From an uncultured Bacteriovoracaceae bacterium (GTDB taxonomy: Bacteria > Bdellovibrionota > Bacteriovoracia > Bacteriovoracales > Bacteriovoracaceae), in contig CALIJZ010000013.1 in assembly GCA_938017795.1 (NCBI GenBank), positions 1 to 64,000 on the forward strand: a DNA stretch of 64,000 nucleotides, given 5' to 3'. Below are positions 55,338 to 63,286 of the stretch, one piece after another. Both the position numbers and the translations under genes were made by a program. Each line of letters starts with the position of its first letter. The stretch's first letter is position 1. Below the pieces are notes generated by a model. It searched no databases and was not told where the DNA came from. It saw nothing but the letters and a program-made list of their open reading frames with translations.

Positions 55338-55550
55338 ATGAAACACTCAGTATTAATATTAATGATCCTAGCAATTTCATCTTGTATGAAAGCACCAGTT
55401 CAAACTCAAAAAGTATCAAAGGCCAAGCCTGTGACTAAGAAGGTCATTGAGCACAAGCATACCAGAGGTATTTCAAGTGTTAATATGAATTTATCTTTGG
55501 AAGATGAGATAGATTTTCAAGCAAAACAATTAGAGAGCTCTTTAGAATAA
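55338..55550 (+). CDS. Small lipoprotein
   Basis: The 70-residue protein has a lipoprotein signal ending in ISSC (Cys16), then a lysine-rich stretch (about 25-42) and an acidic C-terminal helix. No family recognised. AAGGAA stands upstream of the ATG. It is transcribed against the repeat lipoproteins and ends at a shared bidirectional terminator. Confidence 0.6.
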   Translation: MKHSVLILMILAISSCMKAPVQTQKVSKAKPVTKKVIEHKHTRGISSVNMNLSLEDEIDFQAKQLESSLE

Positions 55551-55553
55551 AAA

Positions 55554-55579
55554 AAGGAGTACTTTTTCAAATACTCCTT
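55554..55579. terminator. Bidirectional intrinsic terminator
   Basis: AAGGAGTA (55554-55561) pairs with TACTCCTT (55572-55579) around a 10-base T-rich loop. A-rich sequence on one side and T-rich on the other give a terminator in both directions, between the small lipoprotein and lipoprotein C. Confidence 0.7.
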
Positions 55580-55597
55580 CTTTCATATAAAATTTAA

Positions 55598-56551
55598 TTA
55601 CGGTGTATGTGTTTTACACGTTTTAGTTAAAATATCATCAACAGTTAATCCATGAGCTGCTGCATAATCTATAACAAGTGGGTTTAGTTCTGGAGTGTAT
55701 TCATTCCAGTATTCATCTAAACATCCAGTAAATGTACAGCTTCCATTCTCAACTTTAGCTGCTGGATTATAATTATCTGCACCAACAGTCGTACAACCCA
55801 CATTCAAAGTCTGACAATTAGATCCACAAGTTACAACCTCAATAGTGTTACTTGCACACTGAGGATTTCCATTAACATAACCATTAACGACAGTATTGTA
55901 CTGGTCATACTCAATATACCTGTCATCAGTACAAGATTTAAATCGACAACTACAATCTTCTACCACTGCAGTTGCATCATAATTTTCTGCACTTGGGTTT
56001 GTACACCCAGCTTTTACTAAGTCTCCACAAGCTAATGGATCAGTATCAACTTCAACATTTTCAACTCCATAAAGTTGAACTAAAATTTGATAGTGAGCAT
56101 AACCTAATTTACCTGGTTGATTACATCCTTTGTAATAACATTTTTCAGCTTTACCAACATTATAAGCGTTAGCATCGTTACACTCGCCATTGTAAGCATT
56201 CTTTTTTGTGAGACAAAGTGCATCGTTATCTAGAATAACCTTACCTCCATATTGTGCATTATATGCATCATAGACTCTCTTCTGATCACTTTCTGCATAA
56301 TCGGAATCTCCACAAGCTGTAAAGTCACAAGCTCCAGGAGCTGCAACATAATTGTCTGTGCCATAACCATTACCATCAGCGTGTTGACAGTATGGTTTCG
56401 GAGCCACTGCATACTCACAAGTATTAGCCGGAGCTATGGTGGTCGTTGGTTCTGGTGGTATATATCCAGCCGCAGCAGGATCATACAAATTTGCATTGTT
56501 CGTGCACCCTATTAAGGTCACTAAAGTTACTATCAAGTAAGTTAATTTCAT
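55598..56551 (-). CDS. Cys-rich tandem-repeat lipoprotein C (short form)
   Basis: The 317-residue member of the same family as A and B has AGGAGGA before the ATG. The lipoprotein signal ends in LIGC (Cys16), followed by NNANLYDP and a Pro/Thr spacer. The two N-terminal capping units correspond closely to those of A and B (for example SDYAES... and ...AEKCYYKGC). Then come only two further units, the last complete and followed by the stop, so the array is about four units long. The third unit has extra cysteines (CSC, CGSNC). It has the best sigma-28-type promoter of the three. Function unknown. Confidence 0.88.
   Translation of the reverse strand: MKLTYLIVTLVTLIGCTNNANLYDPAAAGYIPPEPTTTIAPANTCEYAVAPKPYCQHADGNGYGTDNYVAAPGACDFTACGDSDYAESDQKRVYDAYNAQYGGKVILDNDALCLTKKNAYNGECNDANAYNVGKAEKCYYKGCNQPGKLGYAHYQILVQLYGVENVEVDTDPLACGDLVKAGCTNPSAENYDATAVVEDCSCRFKSCTDDRYIEYDQYNTVVNGYVNGNPQCASNTIEVVTCGSNCQTLNVGCTTVGADNYNPAAKVENGSCTFTGCLDEYWNEYTPELNPLVIDYAAAHGLTVDDILTKTCKTHTP
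55601..56392 (-). repeat. Tandem array, about 4 four-Cys units (lipoprotein C)
   Basis: Two capping units and two standard units, about 200 bp each. The order cap1-cap2-standard is the same as in A and B, so the proteins differ mainly in the number of standard units. Confidence 0.75.
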
Positions 56552-56595
56552 TTTTCCTCCTAACGTACTACTAGAGTATTATTATACCTGAGTAT

Positions 56596-56622
56596 TTATC
56601 GGTAGGGTCATGAAAAACTTTA
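56596..56622 (-). promoter_or_regulatory. Sigma-28 (FliA)-type promoter of lipoprotein C
   Basis: On the minus strand TAAAGTTT (56622-56615), exactly 11 bases, then ACCGATAA (56603-56596): the full consensus except the first G of the -10. The predicted start is near 56588, about 37 bases before the ATG. Confidence 0.78.
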
Positions 56623-56681
56623 ATGATGTTTTATAAGTTAATAATTATAACGAGTTAAGAATAATTATCAGTAAGGAGAGC

Positions 56682-56716
56682 TTACTAGAAAAGTTGCCAC
56701 TCAACTTCTCTAGTAA
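56682..56716 (-). terminator. Long hairpin after lipoprotein D
   Basis: Fifteen-base arms (56682-56696 and 56702-56716, one mismatch) enclose a five-base loop, 11 bases after the stop codon of lipoprotein D. No T run follows on the minus strand, so it is a probable transcript end without the usual U tract. Confidence 0.55.
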
Positions 56717-56726
56717 AAAGACATAT

Positions 56727-58772
56727 TTACTTTTCATTACAATTTGCATCTGAACCGGTATTTCTAAAGTCACAATCTTCCGTAGGGGGAATTGGATCTA
56801 CAGGAACTCTATTAACAACTTTTCTCAGTATATCATCTCGGCAAGAATACTCATATTCAGATAATTGCATATTATCTTCTTTCCAATCTTTAGCACTTCC
56901 ACCAGATTTTCTTTCGTAAGCATTTAATAAGTGAGAAATTCTAGTCGCCGCTAAAGGACCAGCATCACATCTAGATTTCCCATAACTCTTCATTTTTTCT
57001 TTTTGATTCCAAGAAACGGTACACATAAAGGCAATGTCGCCTCTTGAGCTTGTAGCTTCATATAAACAATTCTTTTCTTTCATTAAAGAGATTGCCTTTT
57101 TTACTAAAAACTTAACATAAAGAATTGTTGCAGATACAGCTAAAGCACTCACCATCTCAGGTCCTAACAAACTCTTAAATGCTTCCTTAGGGCTTTTAAG
57201 AATGCTAAGTCCTAGTTTTTTAGCGTCTAAAGGTGAAAAAGTTGTAAAGTGTTTTTGAATAACGGAGTCAAGTAATTGCTTACCAGAATAATTTAAAACA
57301 TTTACACCAAACTTCTTAGGATCTAAGTCAAAAGAAACATGAAGAATACTTGATACAATTTTAGGATCAACCTTAAATACATTTTTGAAGATATTACTAA
57401 CCATTTCAGCATGAACGATTTTTTGAACAGCATACTTAAAGGCTGCTTCTTTTGTTCTTTCCAACAAAGCATCTTTACTGACATCAAAGTTATTTTCTGC
57501 GAAGAACTTATATACATCATTATCATACAGACCTGAGATTCCTTCTTTTACTTTATCACTTTTTAATGAATTATAGATGACGCTAGCTAGATATTTTGCT
57601 CCATGTGGAAACAACTCTTTAACAAATGATTTAGGGTCTGACTTTAAGGCCGCATTAATTAAACCGCCAAGTTCAGCAGAGATCTTCTTTTTCTCTACTA
57701 ACTTCTCAAGGGCAAGACTTGAAGCAGAACTAAGAAAAGCTTTCGGATCTGTTGAAAAAGAATCACCAAGAACATCTGCAATCATCTCATTACTGATCAC
57801 CTTTGGTATAAGAAAATTAAATCCAGATTCTAACAACAAAGAATCAACTTCAATTTTTTGATTTAAAAAATCTTTTGAAATAACATTAAATACAGCTTCA
57901 ACTGCATCGCTATCGACTTCTTTAGACAACAGCCCCAAAGAGTTATCCATTAAAGCTCTGGCAAACTCTTTTTGATCAGTTCGATAAGCTTCATCGAAGA
58001 TTTCAGAAAGTAACGAATTCCCTAATAAGGTGGATAATGTAAAATCGATACCATTTTGAACGAAGACTTCTGTCGGATTTTGTTTTTTCTCTTTTTCATC
58101 CTTGAAGTATTTATCAATTATAAGTCTTAAATCTCCATTAGAAGGCATGTTCTGAAGGTTTAATGCACCAGCAAAAACGTTGTCATGCTTTGCTCCTTCT
58201 TCCATAAAAGCTCTTAAGTTTTCAGTATAATTCTGAATAAAAGCTGAAGGATTTAGATCAAAAGATTTCCTTGCAATTTCTATTAAGTTTTCATCTATCT
58301 CAACTCTTTTTTCAAACCCACTTAACAAAGCGTTAAAGCCAGCCTCTGAAGCAATATTAATAATTTTAGATTTATTTTTAGTTATTTTATTTTTAAACAA
58401 TCGAGAAATAATTCCTGTCTTAGAAGTATTTCTTAACTGTGATAAATATTGAGGGCTACTAATTGTTTTCTTTAAAATTTCATGCAAGCTATTTTTTGTT
58501 TTCTGATCATTAAGATCATAAAGACCAAGAAAGTATTCATTCTCCGCCAAAAGATCATTAAATTCTTCAAATCCAAGATTAAATGGATCTTTTACATTCA
58601 AAACAAGACCATCATCTCCAATTAAAAAACTCTTACACCCACATTCATTTGAATTAAATAAGTTTGCATTTTTTTCTTCCTCACTAAGAGAAATACTTTT
58701 ATCCATTTCTTTAGATTTACAAGCTGTAATAGAAATTAGAACAATAAGAATACGTACAAATAGTTTTTTCAT
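56727..58772 (-). CDS. Large helical-repeat lipoprotein D
   Basis: The 681-residue protein has a lipoprotein signal ending in ITAC (Cys18). KNANLFNS (35-42) recalls the NANLFDP header of A-C, but is about 15 residues further from the lipid Cys. Residues about 150-530 are helical with a recurring motif of the kind DPKAF, DPKSF, DPKKF, NPSAF or DQKEF, each followed by a helix (near 174, 266, 342, 379, 469 and 484). That suggests a repeat solenoid. A hydrophobic helix (about 537-560) and a Cys-containing C-terminus follow. No sigma-28-type promoter is seen. No family recognised. Confidence 0.75.
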   Translation of the reverse strand: MKKLFVRILIVLISITACKSKEMDKSISLSEEEKNANLFNSNECGCKSFLIGDDGLVLNVKDPFNLGFEEFNDLLAENEYFLGLYDLNDQKTKNSLHEILKKTISSPQYLSQLRNTSKTGIISRLFKNKITKNKSKIINIASEAGFNALLSGFEKRVEIDENLIEIARKSFDLNPSAFIQNYTENLRAFMEEGAKHDNVFAGALNLQNMPSNGDLRLIIDKYFKDEKEKKQNPTEVFVQNGIDFTLSTLLGNSLLSEIFDEAYRTDQKEFARALMDNSLGLLSKEVDSDAVEAVFNVISKDFLNQKIEVDSLLLESGFNFLIPKVISNEMIADVLGDSFSTDPKAFLSSASSLALEKLVEKKKISAELGGLINAALKSDPKSFVKELFPHGAKYLASVIYNSLKSDKVKEGISGLYDNDVYKFFAENNFDVSKDALLERTKEAAFKYAVQKIVHAEMVSNIFKNVFKVDPKIVSSILHVSFDLDPKKFGVNVLNYSGKQLLDSVIQKHFTTFSPLDAKKLGLSILKSPKEAFKSLLGPEMVSALAVSATILYVKFLVKKAISLMKEKNCLYEATSSRGDIAFMCTVSWNQKEKMKSYGKSRCDAGPLAATRISHLLNAYERKSGGSAKDWKEDNMQLSEYEYSCRDDILRKVVNRVPVDPIPPTEDCDFRNTGSDANCNEK

Positions 58773-58889
58773 AAAACAATCATATACTTAAGCAGAAGTA
58801 GAATTTGTTTTGATTTAAGTTATATGTGATATTAATAACTTATAAAAAAAAAACATGAGAAATTCTGCCACTTATTATTGGCAATGAGC

Positions 58890-59663
58890 TCACTTAGATA
58901 GAAATTGATTGACCAGGTCAAAGTGCTCTTCACTTCTTTGAGTCTTAGCTTGAAGGGTTGCCATCAATTCCAGGTGATCTTCCAAACTTGAATCGTAAGC
59001 ATCTTTAACCCCTCGCTTATTCATCTTCAATGCATTAAATGGTAGAGAACATAATTTTCGAGCAAAGTTATATGTTTCATCTTCTAATTTGTCAGCTTCA
59101 AAAACTTGATTTACTAAACCTATTTTTAATGCCTCTTTAGAATCAACTTTTCTACCACTTAGTAAAAGCTCCATAGTCTTTGCATACCCAATTATTCGAT
59201 GAAGAAAATATGCACCTCCATCTCCCGAAACAAGAGCTAAATTAATAAAACTATCTTTCATAATTGCTTTATCACTCATAAATCTAAGATCACACATACA
59301 AGCAAGATCACAACCGGCTCCAACTGCAGGGCCATTGATCATAGCAATAATTGGTTTTTCAATTTTCTCAATAAGTTGAGGGATTTGTTGAATCCCCTCT
59401 TTGTATAATCTTTTTAACTCTTTTTCATCTCCTGCAAACATTCCTGTCTTATTTTTCATGGCATGCAGATCACCGCCAGCACAAAATGCTCTACCTGCTC
59501 CTCTTATAATAATGACTCTTGAATCATCTAACCTGGCAAGGCTCAAAGCTTCTAGAAACTCTTCAATTAACTCTAGTGTAAATGCATTTAAAAATTCAGG
59601 TCTATTTAAAGTAATAGAAGTAATCAGGTCTTTGGTCTCTACAGAAATATTTTTATAACTCAT
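58890..59663 (-). CDS. Enoyl-CoA hydratase/isomerase family protein
   Basis: The 257-residue crotonase-fold protein has the two oxyanion-hole stretches AFCAGGDLHAM and INGPAVGAGCDLA. Acidic residues around ALVSGDGGAYFL occupy the catalytic position. It is the last gene of the leucine-degradation operon, overlapping the HMG-CoA lyase gene by 11 bp. A second paralogue lies at 62491-63285. It may act on another acyl-CoA than methylglutaconyl-CoA. Confidence 0.88.
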   Translation of the reverse strand: MSYKNISVETKDLITSITLNRPEFLNAFTLELIEEFLEALSLARLDDSRVIIIRGAGRAFCAGGDLHAMKNKTGMFAGDEKELKRLYKEGIQQIPQLIEKIEKPIIAMINGPAVGAGCDLACMCDLRFMSDKAIMKDSFINLALVSGDGGAYFLHRIIGYAKTMELLLSGRKVDSKEALKIGLVNQVFEADKLEDETYNFARKLCSLPFNALKMNKRGVKDAYDSSLEDHLELMATLQAKTQRSEEHFDLVNQFLSK

Positions 59664-60546
59664 GTGATCTCACTATATATTGATTTACTTTTGACATTGA
59701 TGATTTACCTAGGAACTCAAAAATTTCTTTTGAAGCTTGAACTAATTTTTTTAAATCTATAGAAGTTTTTATATTTCTCTCATTTAAATAATGGCATAAG
59801 TCTTCAGTTGCAAGGTTCCCACTAGCACCTTTTGCATAAGGACATCCTCCTAAACCTCCAGCCGAGGAATCAAAAACCCGAACCCCTTGCTCATAAGAAC
59901 TATGAACATTTAAAAGACCCATTCCATGAGTATCATGAAAATGCATCGCTATTTTTGATATTTCAAAATGCTCTTTTATTTTTTCAAGTATCTTTAGAAC
60001 TTTATCAGGAGACCCTATACCAGTAGTATCACCAAGGGCCACCTCATAACATCCCATTGCAAATAATTTTTCTACTCCATAAAGAACTTTATCAATAGAA
60101 ATATCTCCTTCATAAGGACAACCAAAAACAGTGGATAAATATCCTCTAACTTTTTGATTATTTTCAATATGAGAAAAGATCTCTTTGATTCTCTGATAAG
60201 ATTCAGGCAAGGAACACTTCGTGTTTTTATTCGCAAAGGCTTCAGAAGTTGTAGTAAAGACACAGATCTCATTAAAATCATGCCTCTTGGAAAGTTTGAT
60301 CCCTTTTAAATTTGGTATTAAAACTGAAGCATTAAATTTACTTAAATCTATATTAGAGCAAACTTTATCAGCATCACTCATCTGAGGAACAGCTTTTGGG
60401 CTTACAAAGCTAGTTACTTCAATATTTTCAAGACCTGCTTTATAAAGATTATTAATAAAATTAGTTTTAAGATCAGTAGGAATAATTTTGGACTCGTTTT
60501 GAAGTCCATCTCTTGGCCCTACCTCAACGATTTTTACGATACTCAA
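59653..60546 (-). CDS. liuE: Hydroxymethylglutaryl-CoA lyase
   Basis: The 297-residue TIM-barrel enzyme splits HMG-CoA into acetyl-CoA and acetoacetate, the last step of leucine degradation. EVGPRDGLQNE is the N-terminal metal/substrate motif and GGLGGCPYAKGASGNLATED the signature with the catalytic Cys. MHFHDTHGMG gives metal-binding histidines. The start overlaps the upstream gene by ATGA. Length is normal. Confidence 0.95.
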   Translation of the reverse strand: MSIVKIVEVGPRDGLQNESKIIPTDLKTNFINNLYKAGLENIEVTSFVSPKAVPQMSDADKVCSNIDLSKFNASVLIPNLKGIKLSKRHDFNEICVFTTTSEAFANKNTKCSLPESYQRIKEIFSHIENNQKVRGYLSTVFGCPYEGDISIDKVLYGVEKLFAMGCYEVALGDTTGIGSPDKVLKILEKIKEHFEISKIAMHFHDTHGMGLLNVHSSYEQGVRVFDSSAGGLGGCPYAKGASGNLATEDLCHYLNERNIKTSIDLKKLVQASKEIFEFLGKSSMSKVNQYIVRSHEL

Positions 60547-61025
60547 GTTTTAGACTCCTCAAGTTCAACCAAAAGCTGATCAGCGCTGACTTGATCACCA
60601 ACGCTACCTTTTAAAGTCTTGATTGTTCCATCCAAACTAGCTTTTAGAGAATGTTCCATTTTCATGGCCTCTAAAATCAAAACTGTTTCACCTTTACTAA
60701 CCTTATCCCCGATATTTTTTAAAACTTTAAAAATCTTTCCAGGCATAGGAGAAATAATAACATTAGAACTTGCAGCACTTAACTCGCTATGGCTTCCTTC
60801 GCCTAGCTTAACAGAGTAAACATTGCCTCCGAGACTGATTAAATATTGAGAGTTTTTAGAATTATAACAATAATAAACACTCAAGTTTTTACCATTTTTT
60901 GAAACAATTAATTCATGATCACTCTTTCGAACTAATTTATAAACATCTTCACCAATTAGTATTTCTTCGTTTTTCTTACTAAAACTCTCGGGACTAAAAA
61001 CTTCTTTATTAATAAATATATCCAT
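60543..61025 (-). CDS. Biotin carboxyl carrier part of methylcrotonyl-CoA carboxylase alpha
   Basis: With the ATG at 61025, whose A is the last base of the upstream stop (TAATG), the product has 160 residues. The first 80 correspond to the BT linker domain, and the last 75 are a biotinyl domain with EAMKMEH (biotinylated Lys). In most bacteria this region is fused to the biotin carboxylase; 489 plus 160 residues equals the size of a fused MccA. The clean TAATG junction argues for a true gene split rather than a sequencing error. Confidence 0.88.
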   Translation of the reverse strand: MDIFINKEVFSPESFSKKNEEILIGEDVYKLVRKSDHELIVSKNGKNLSVYYCYNSKNSQYLISLGGNVYSVKLGEGSHSELSAASSNVIISPMPGKIFKVLKNIGDKVSKGETVLILEAMKMEHSLKASLDGTIKTLKGSVGDQVSADQLLVELEESKT

Positions 61026-62494
61026 TAACCTAACCATTGCCCTGAAGAGCGCATCCAAGCATCTTCTATACTATCTCTTGATTTTTTTCTTTTCTTAACC
61101 AGAAAATTAAAAGCAGCAAAAATATCGCTAAGACTGTCATCAGTCTTTATACATAATTCATCCATCCAGGCCTCTAAGGAGTGAGTATGATATTCTCCTT
61201 TCATAAATTTGGGGTAAGCTAACACTTTTATTAAAAAGTCTCTATTTGTTTGAACACCAAGAAAAGGTAGATGTATCAAGGCTTCACTCATCTTTAAAAT
61301 ATTTTTATCTCGAGTCCTATCATGAGTAATCACTTTTGCCATCATAGGATCATAGTTTGTACTAACAGTATTACCATTAACATAACTTGTATCAAGGCGA
61401 ACCGTTGGATCTTTGAGCTTTCCTATAAACTCTAAATCTCCTGCTTGAGGTAAAAAGTTATTAAAAGGATCTTCAGCATAAATTCTGCACTCAATGGCAT
61501 GACCAATTGAATGTATTTCATTTTGAGTAATATTTAACATGTTATTTTGAGCAATAAAGATCTGCTCTTGAACTAAATCAACACCTGTGATCATCTCAGT
61601 AATAGCATGCTCTACTTGTAAACGAGTGTTCATTTCTAAAAAATAAAACTCACCAGATTCAGCTAAAATAAGCTCTACAGTTCCAGCTCCCCTGTATTTC
61701 ATTCCTTTAGCAAGGCTAACTGCCATCTCACACATTTGCATTCTAAGATCTTGAGAAATATTAGACGCTGGTGCTTCTTCAATGACTTTTTGATATCTTC
61801 TTTGAATGGAGCATTCTCTTTCAAATAAATGAACAGCATTTCCTTTTCCGTCACCAAGAACTTGAATTTCAATATGTCGTGGATTAATAAGATATTTTTC
61901 TAAAATAACTCTATCGTTTCCAAAAAATTTTAAAGCTTCACTCTTAGCACTACTTAATCGTTCAAGAAATTCACTTTCTTTTTCTACGATTTTCATTCCT
62001 TTTCCACCACCACCAGCACTGGCCTTAATCAAAAGAGGAAATCCTATTTTTAATGCTTGTTTTTTTAAGTGCTCAGCATCTTGATTATCTTCATTATATC
62101 CAGGAACGGTAGGTAACTTCAGAGACTGAACAAACTTTTTTGATTCTAATTTATCACCCATGAGTAAAATATTTTTTGCTCTTGGGCCAATAAATGTTAT
62201 TCCATTTTTCTCTAGCAATTGCCCAAATTCTGAATTTTCAGATAAAAATCCATATCCTGGGTGAATACCATCTACTTTATGTTTTTGTGCAATTTCTAAA
62301 ATTAGATTTTTATTAATATAAGTTTCGCTAACTTCTCCAGATCCAAGGCACTGCGAGTAAGTAGCATCTTTTACAAAAGGTAATTCAGAATCAACTTCTG
62401 TAAAGATTGAAACCGTTTCTATTCCCAATTTATCACAGGTTCTAATGACCCGTGATGCAATCTCTGCTCTATTTGCGATAAGAATTTTTTTCAC
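61025..62494 (-). CDS. Biotin carboxylase part of methylcrotonyl-CoA carboxylase alpha
   Basis: I start at GTG 62494, which overlaps the upstream stop as GTGA and gives the usual MKKILIANR N-terminus. The 489-residue ATP-grasp enzyme carboxylates biotin: KASAGGGGKGMKIV (ATP loop), EMNTRLQVEHAITE and FLPQAGDLEFI. It ends RSSGQWLG, matching the point where fused MccA continues into the BT domain. Acetyl- or propionyl-CoA carboxylase use is possible, but the neighbours (HMG-CoA lyase, methylglutaconyl hydratase) point to 3-methylcrotonyl-CoA. Confidence 0.92.
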   Translation of the reverse strand: MKKILIANRAEIASRVIRTCDKLGIETVSIFTEVDSELPFVKDATYSQCLGSGEVSETYINKNLILEIAQKHKVDGIHPGYGFLSENSEFGQLLEKNGITFIGPRAKNILLMGDKLESKKFVQSLKLPTVPGYNEDNQDAEHLKKQALKIGFPLLIKASAGGGGKGMKIVEKESEFLERLSSAKSEALKFFGNDRVILEKYLINPRHIEIQVLGDGKGNAVHLFERECSIQRRYQKVIEEAPASNISQDLRMQMCEMAVSLAKGMKYRGAGTVELILAESGEFYFLEMNTRLQVEHAITEMITGVDLVQEQIFIAQNNMLNITQNEIHSIGHAIECRIYAEDPFNNFLPQAGDLEFIGKLKDPTVRLDTSYVNGNTVSTNYDPMMAKVITHDRTRDKNILKMSEALIHLPFLGVQTNRDFLIKVLAYPKFMKGEYHTHSLEAWMDELCIKTDDSLSDIFAAFNFLVKKRKKSRDSIEDAWMRSSGQWLG

Positions 62495-63285
62495 TTTTTC
62501 ACCCACGATGCTGAACGTTTTTCCAAAAGAGCATTCATCCCTTCTTGACCCTCATCACTCACTCTCAGTTCAGATATATTATCAGCACACCAATCAGTGT
62601 AGTTTAACTTTGTATCTTTAAAATTTTCCATAGCCTCTTTTACAAATTGTTTAGATCTTCTTTGAGCGTTTTTGCCAGCTTTTAGAAAACTCTCTACAAG
62701 TTTTTCTGACCTTGCTTCAAGTTGACTCTCATCAACACATTCATGAATCAGACCAATCTCTTTTGCTCTCTGAGCATCAAAGCGCAATCCAGAAGTAAAA
62801 TATGCTTGAGCTTGAGAATATCCTATTTTAGGAATTACAAATTCAGAAATCACAGCAGGAATAAGACCAAGTCTAACTTCTGAAAAGCTAAAAAGAGGTT
62901 TGTGACTTGAAATAACATAATCACAAACTGAAATCATTCCCAAAGCACCACCAAAAGCATGGCCATGAACAACTCCAAATAATAATTGAGGAATATTATT
63001 CATAGTCGAGAACATTTTTGATAATTTCAAACTATCTTTATGGTTATCAGACTTTGAATAATTAATCATTTTTTTCATCCAATTCAAATCAGCTCCAGCG
63101 CTAAAGCTCTTTCCATTAGCATTAAGCTTTACAACCTGAATAGAATCTTCTTTAGAAACGTTTTCAAAGGCATCAATCATTTCATCAATAAATTCATCAT
63201 TAAAAGCATTGTGAACATCAATACGATTTAGAGTAACCGTTCGAATATTTCTTTCATCATGAATAAGGATATATTTATAATTCAT
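62491..63285 (-). CDS. liuC: Probable methylglutaconyl-CoA hydratase
   Basis: From the ATG at 63285, one base after the upstream stop, the protein has 264 residues. It is a crotonase-fold hydratase: KSFSAGADLNWMKKM and VHGHAFGGALGM form the oxyanion hole, and LIPAVISEFVIPKIG holds the catalytic region. SAGADLNWM is typical of the AUH/LiuC group, which hydrates 3-methylglutaconyl-CoA to HMG-CoA. Its position between the two carboxylase subunits supports this. Confidence 0.9.
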   Translation of the reverse strand: MNYKYILIHDERNIRTVTLNRIDVHNAFNDEFIDEMIDAFENVSKEDSIQVVKLNANGKSFSAGADLNWMKKMINYSKSDNHKDSLKLSKMFSTMNNIPQLLFGVVHGHAFGGALGMISVCDYVISSHKPLFSFSEVRLGLIPAVISEFVIPKIGYSQAQAYFTSGLRFDAQRAKEIGLIHECVDESQLEARSEKLVESFLKAGKNAQRRSKQFVKEAMENFKDTKLNYTDWCADNISELRVSDEGQEGMNALLEKRSASWVKK

Positions 63286-63286
63286 A

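Noticed and set aside
61020-61060. Frameshift in mccA by sequencing error or decay
   Set aside because: Both products keep full domains, and the stop/start overlap is of the TAATG type used at several other junctions here. A split gene is more likely, but not proven.
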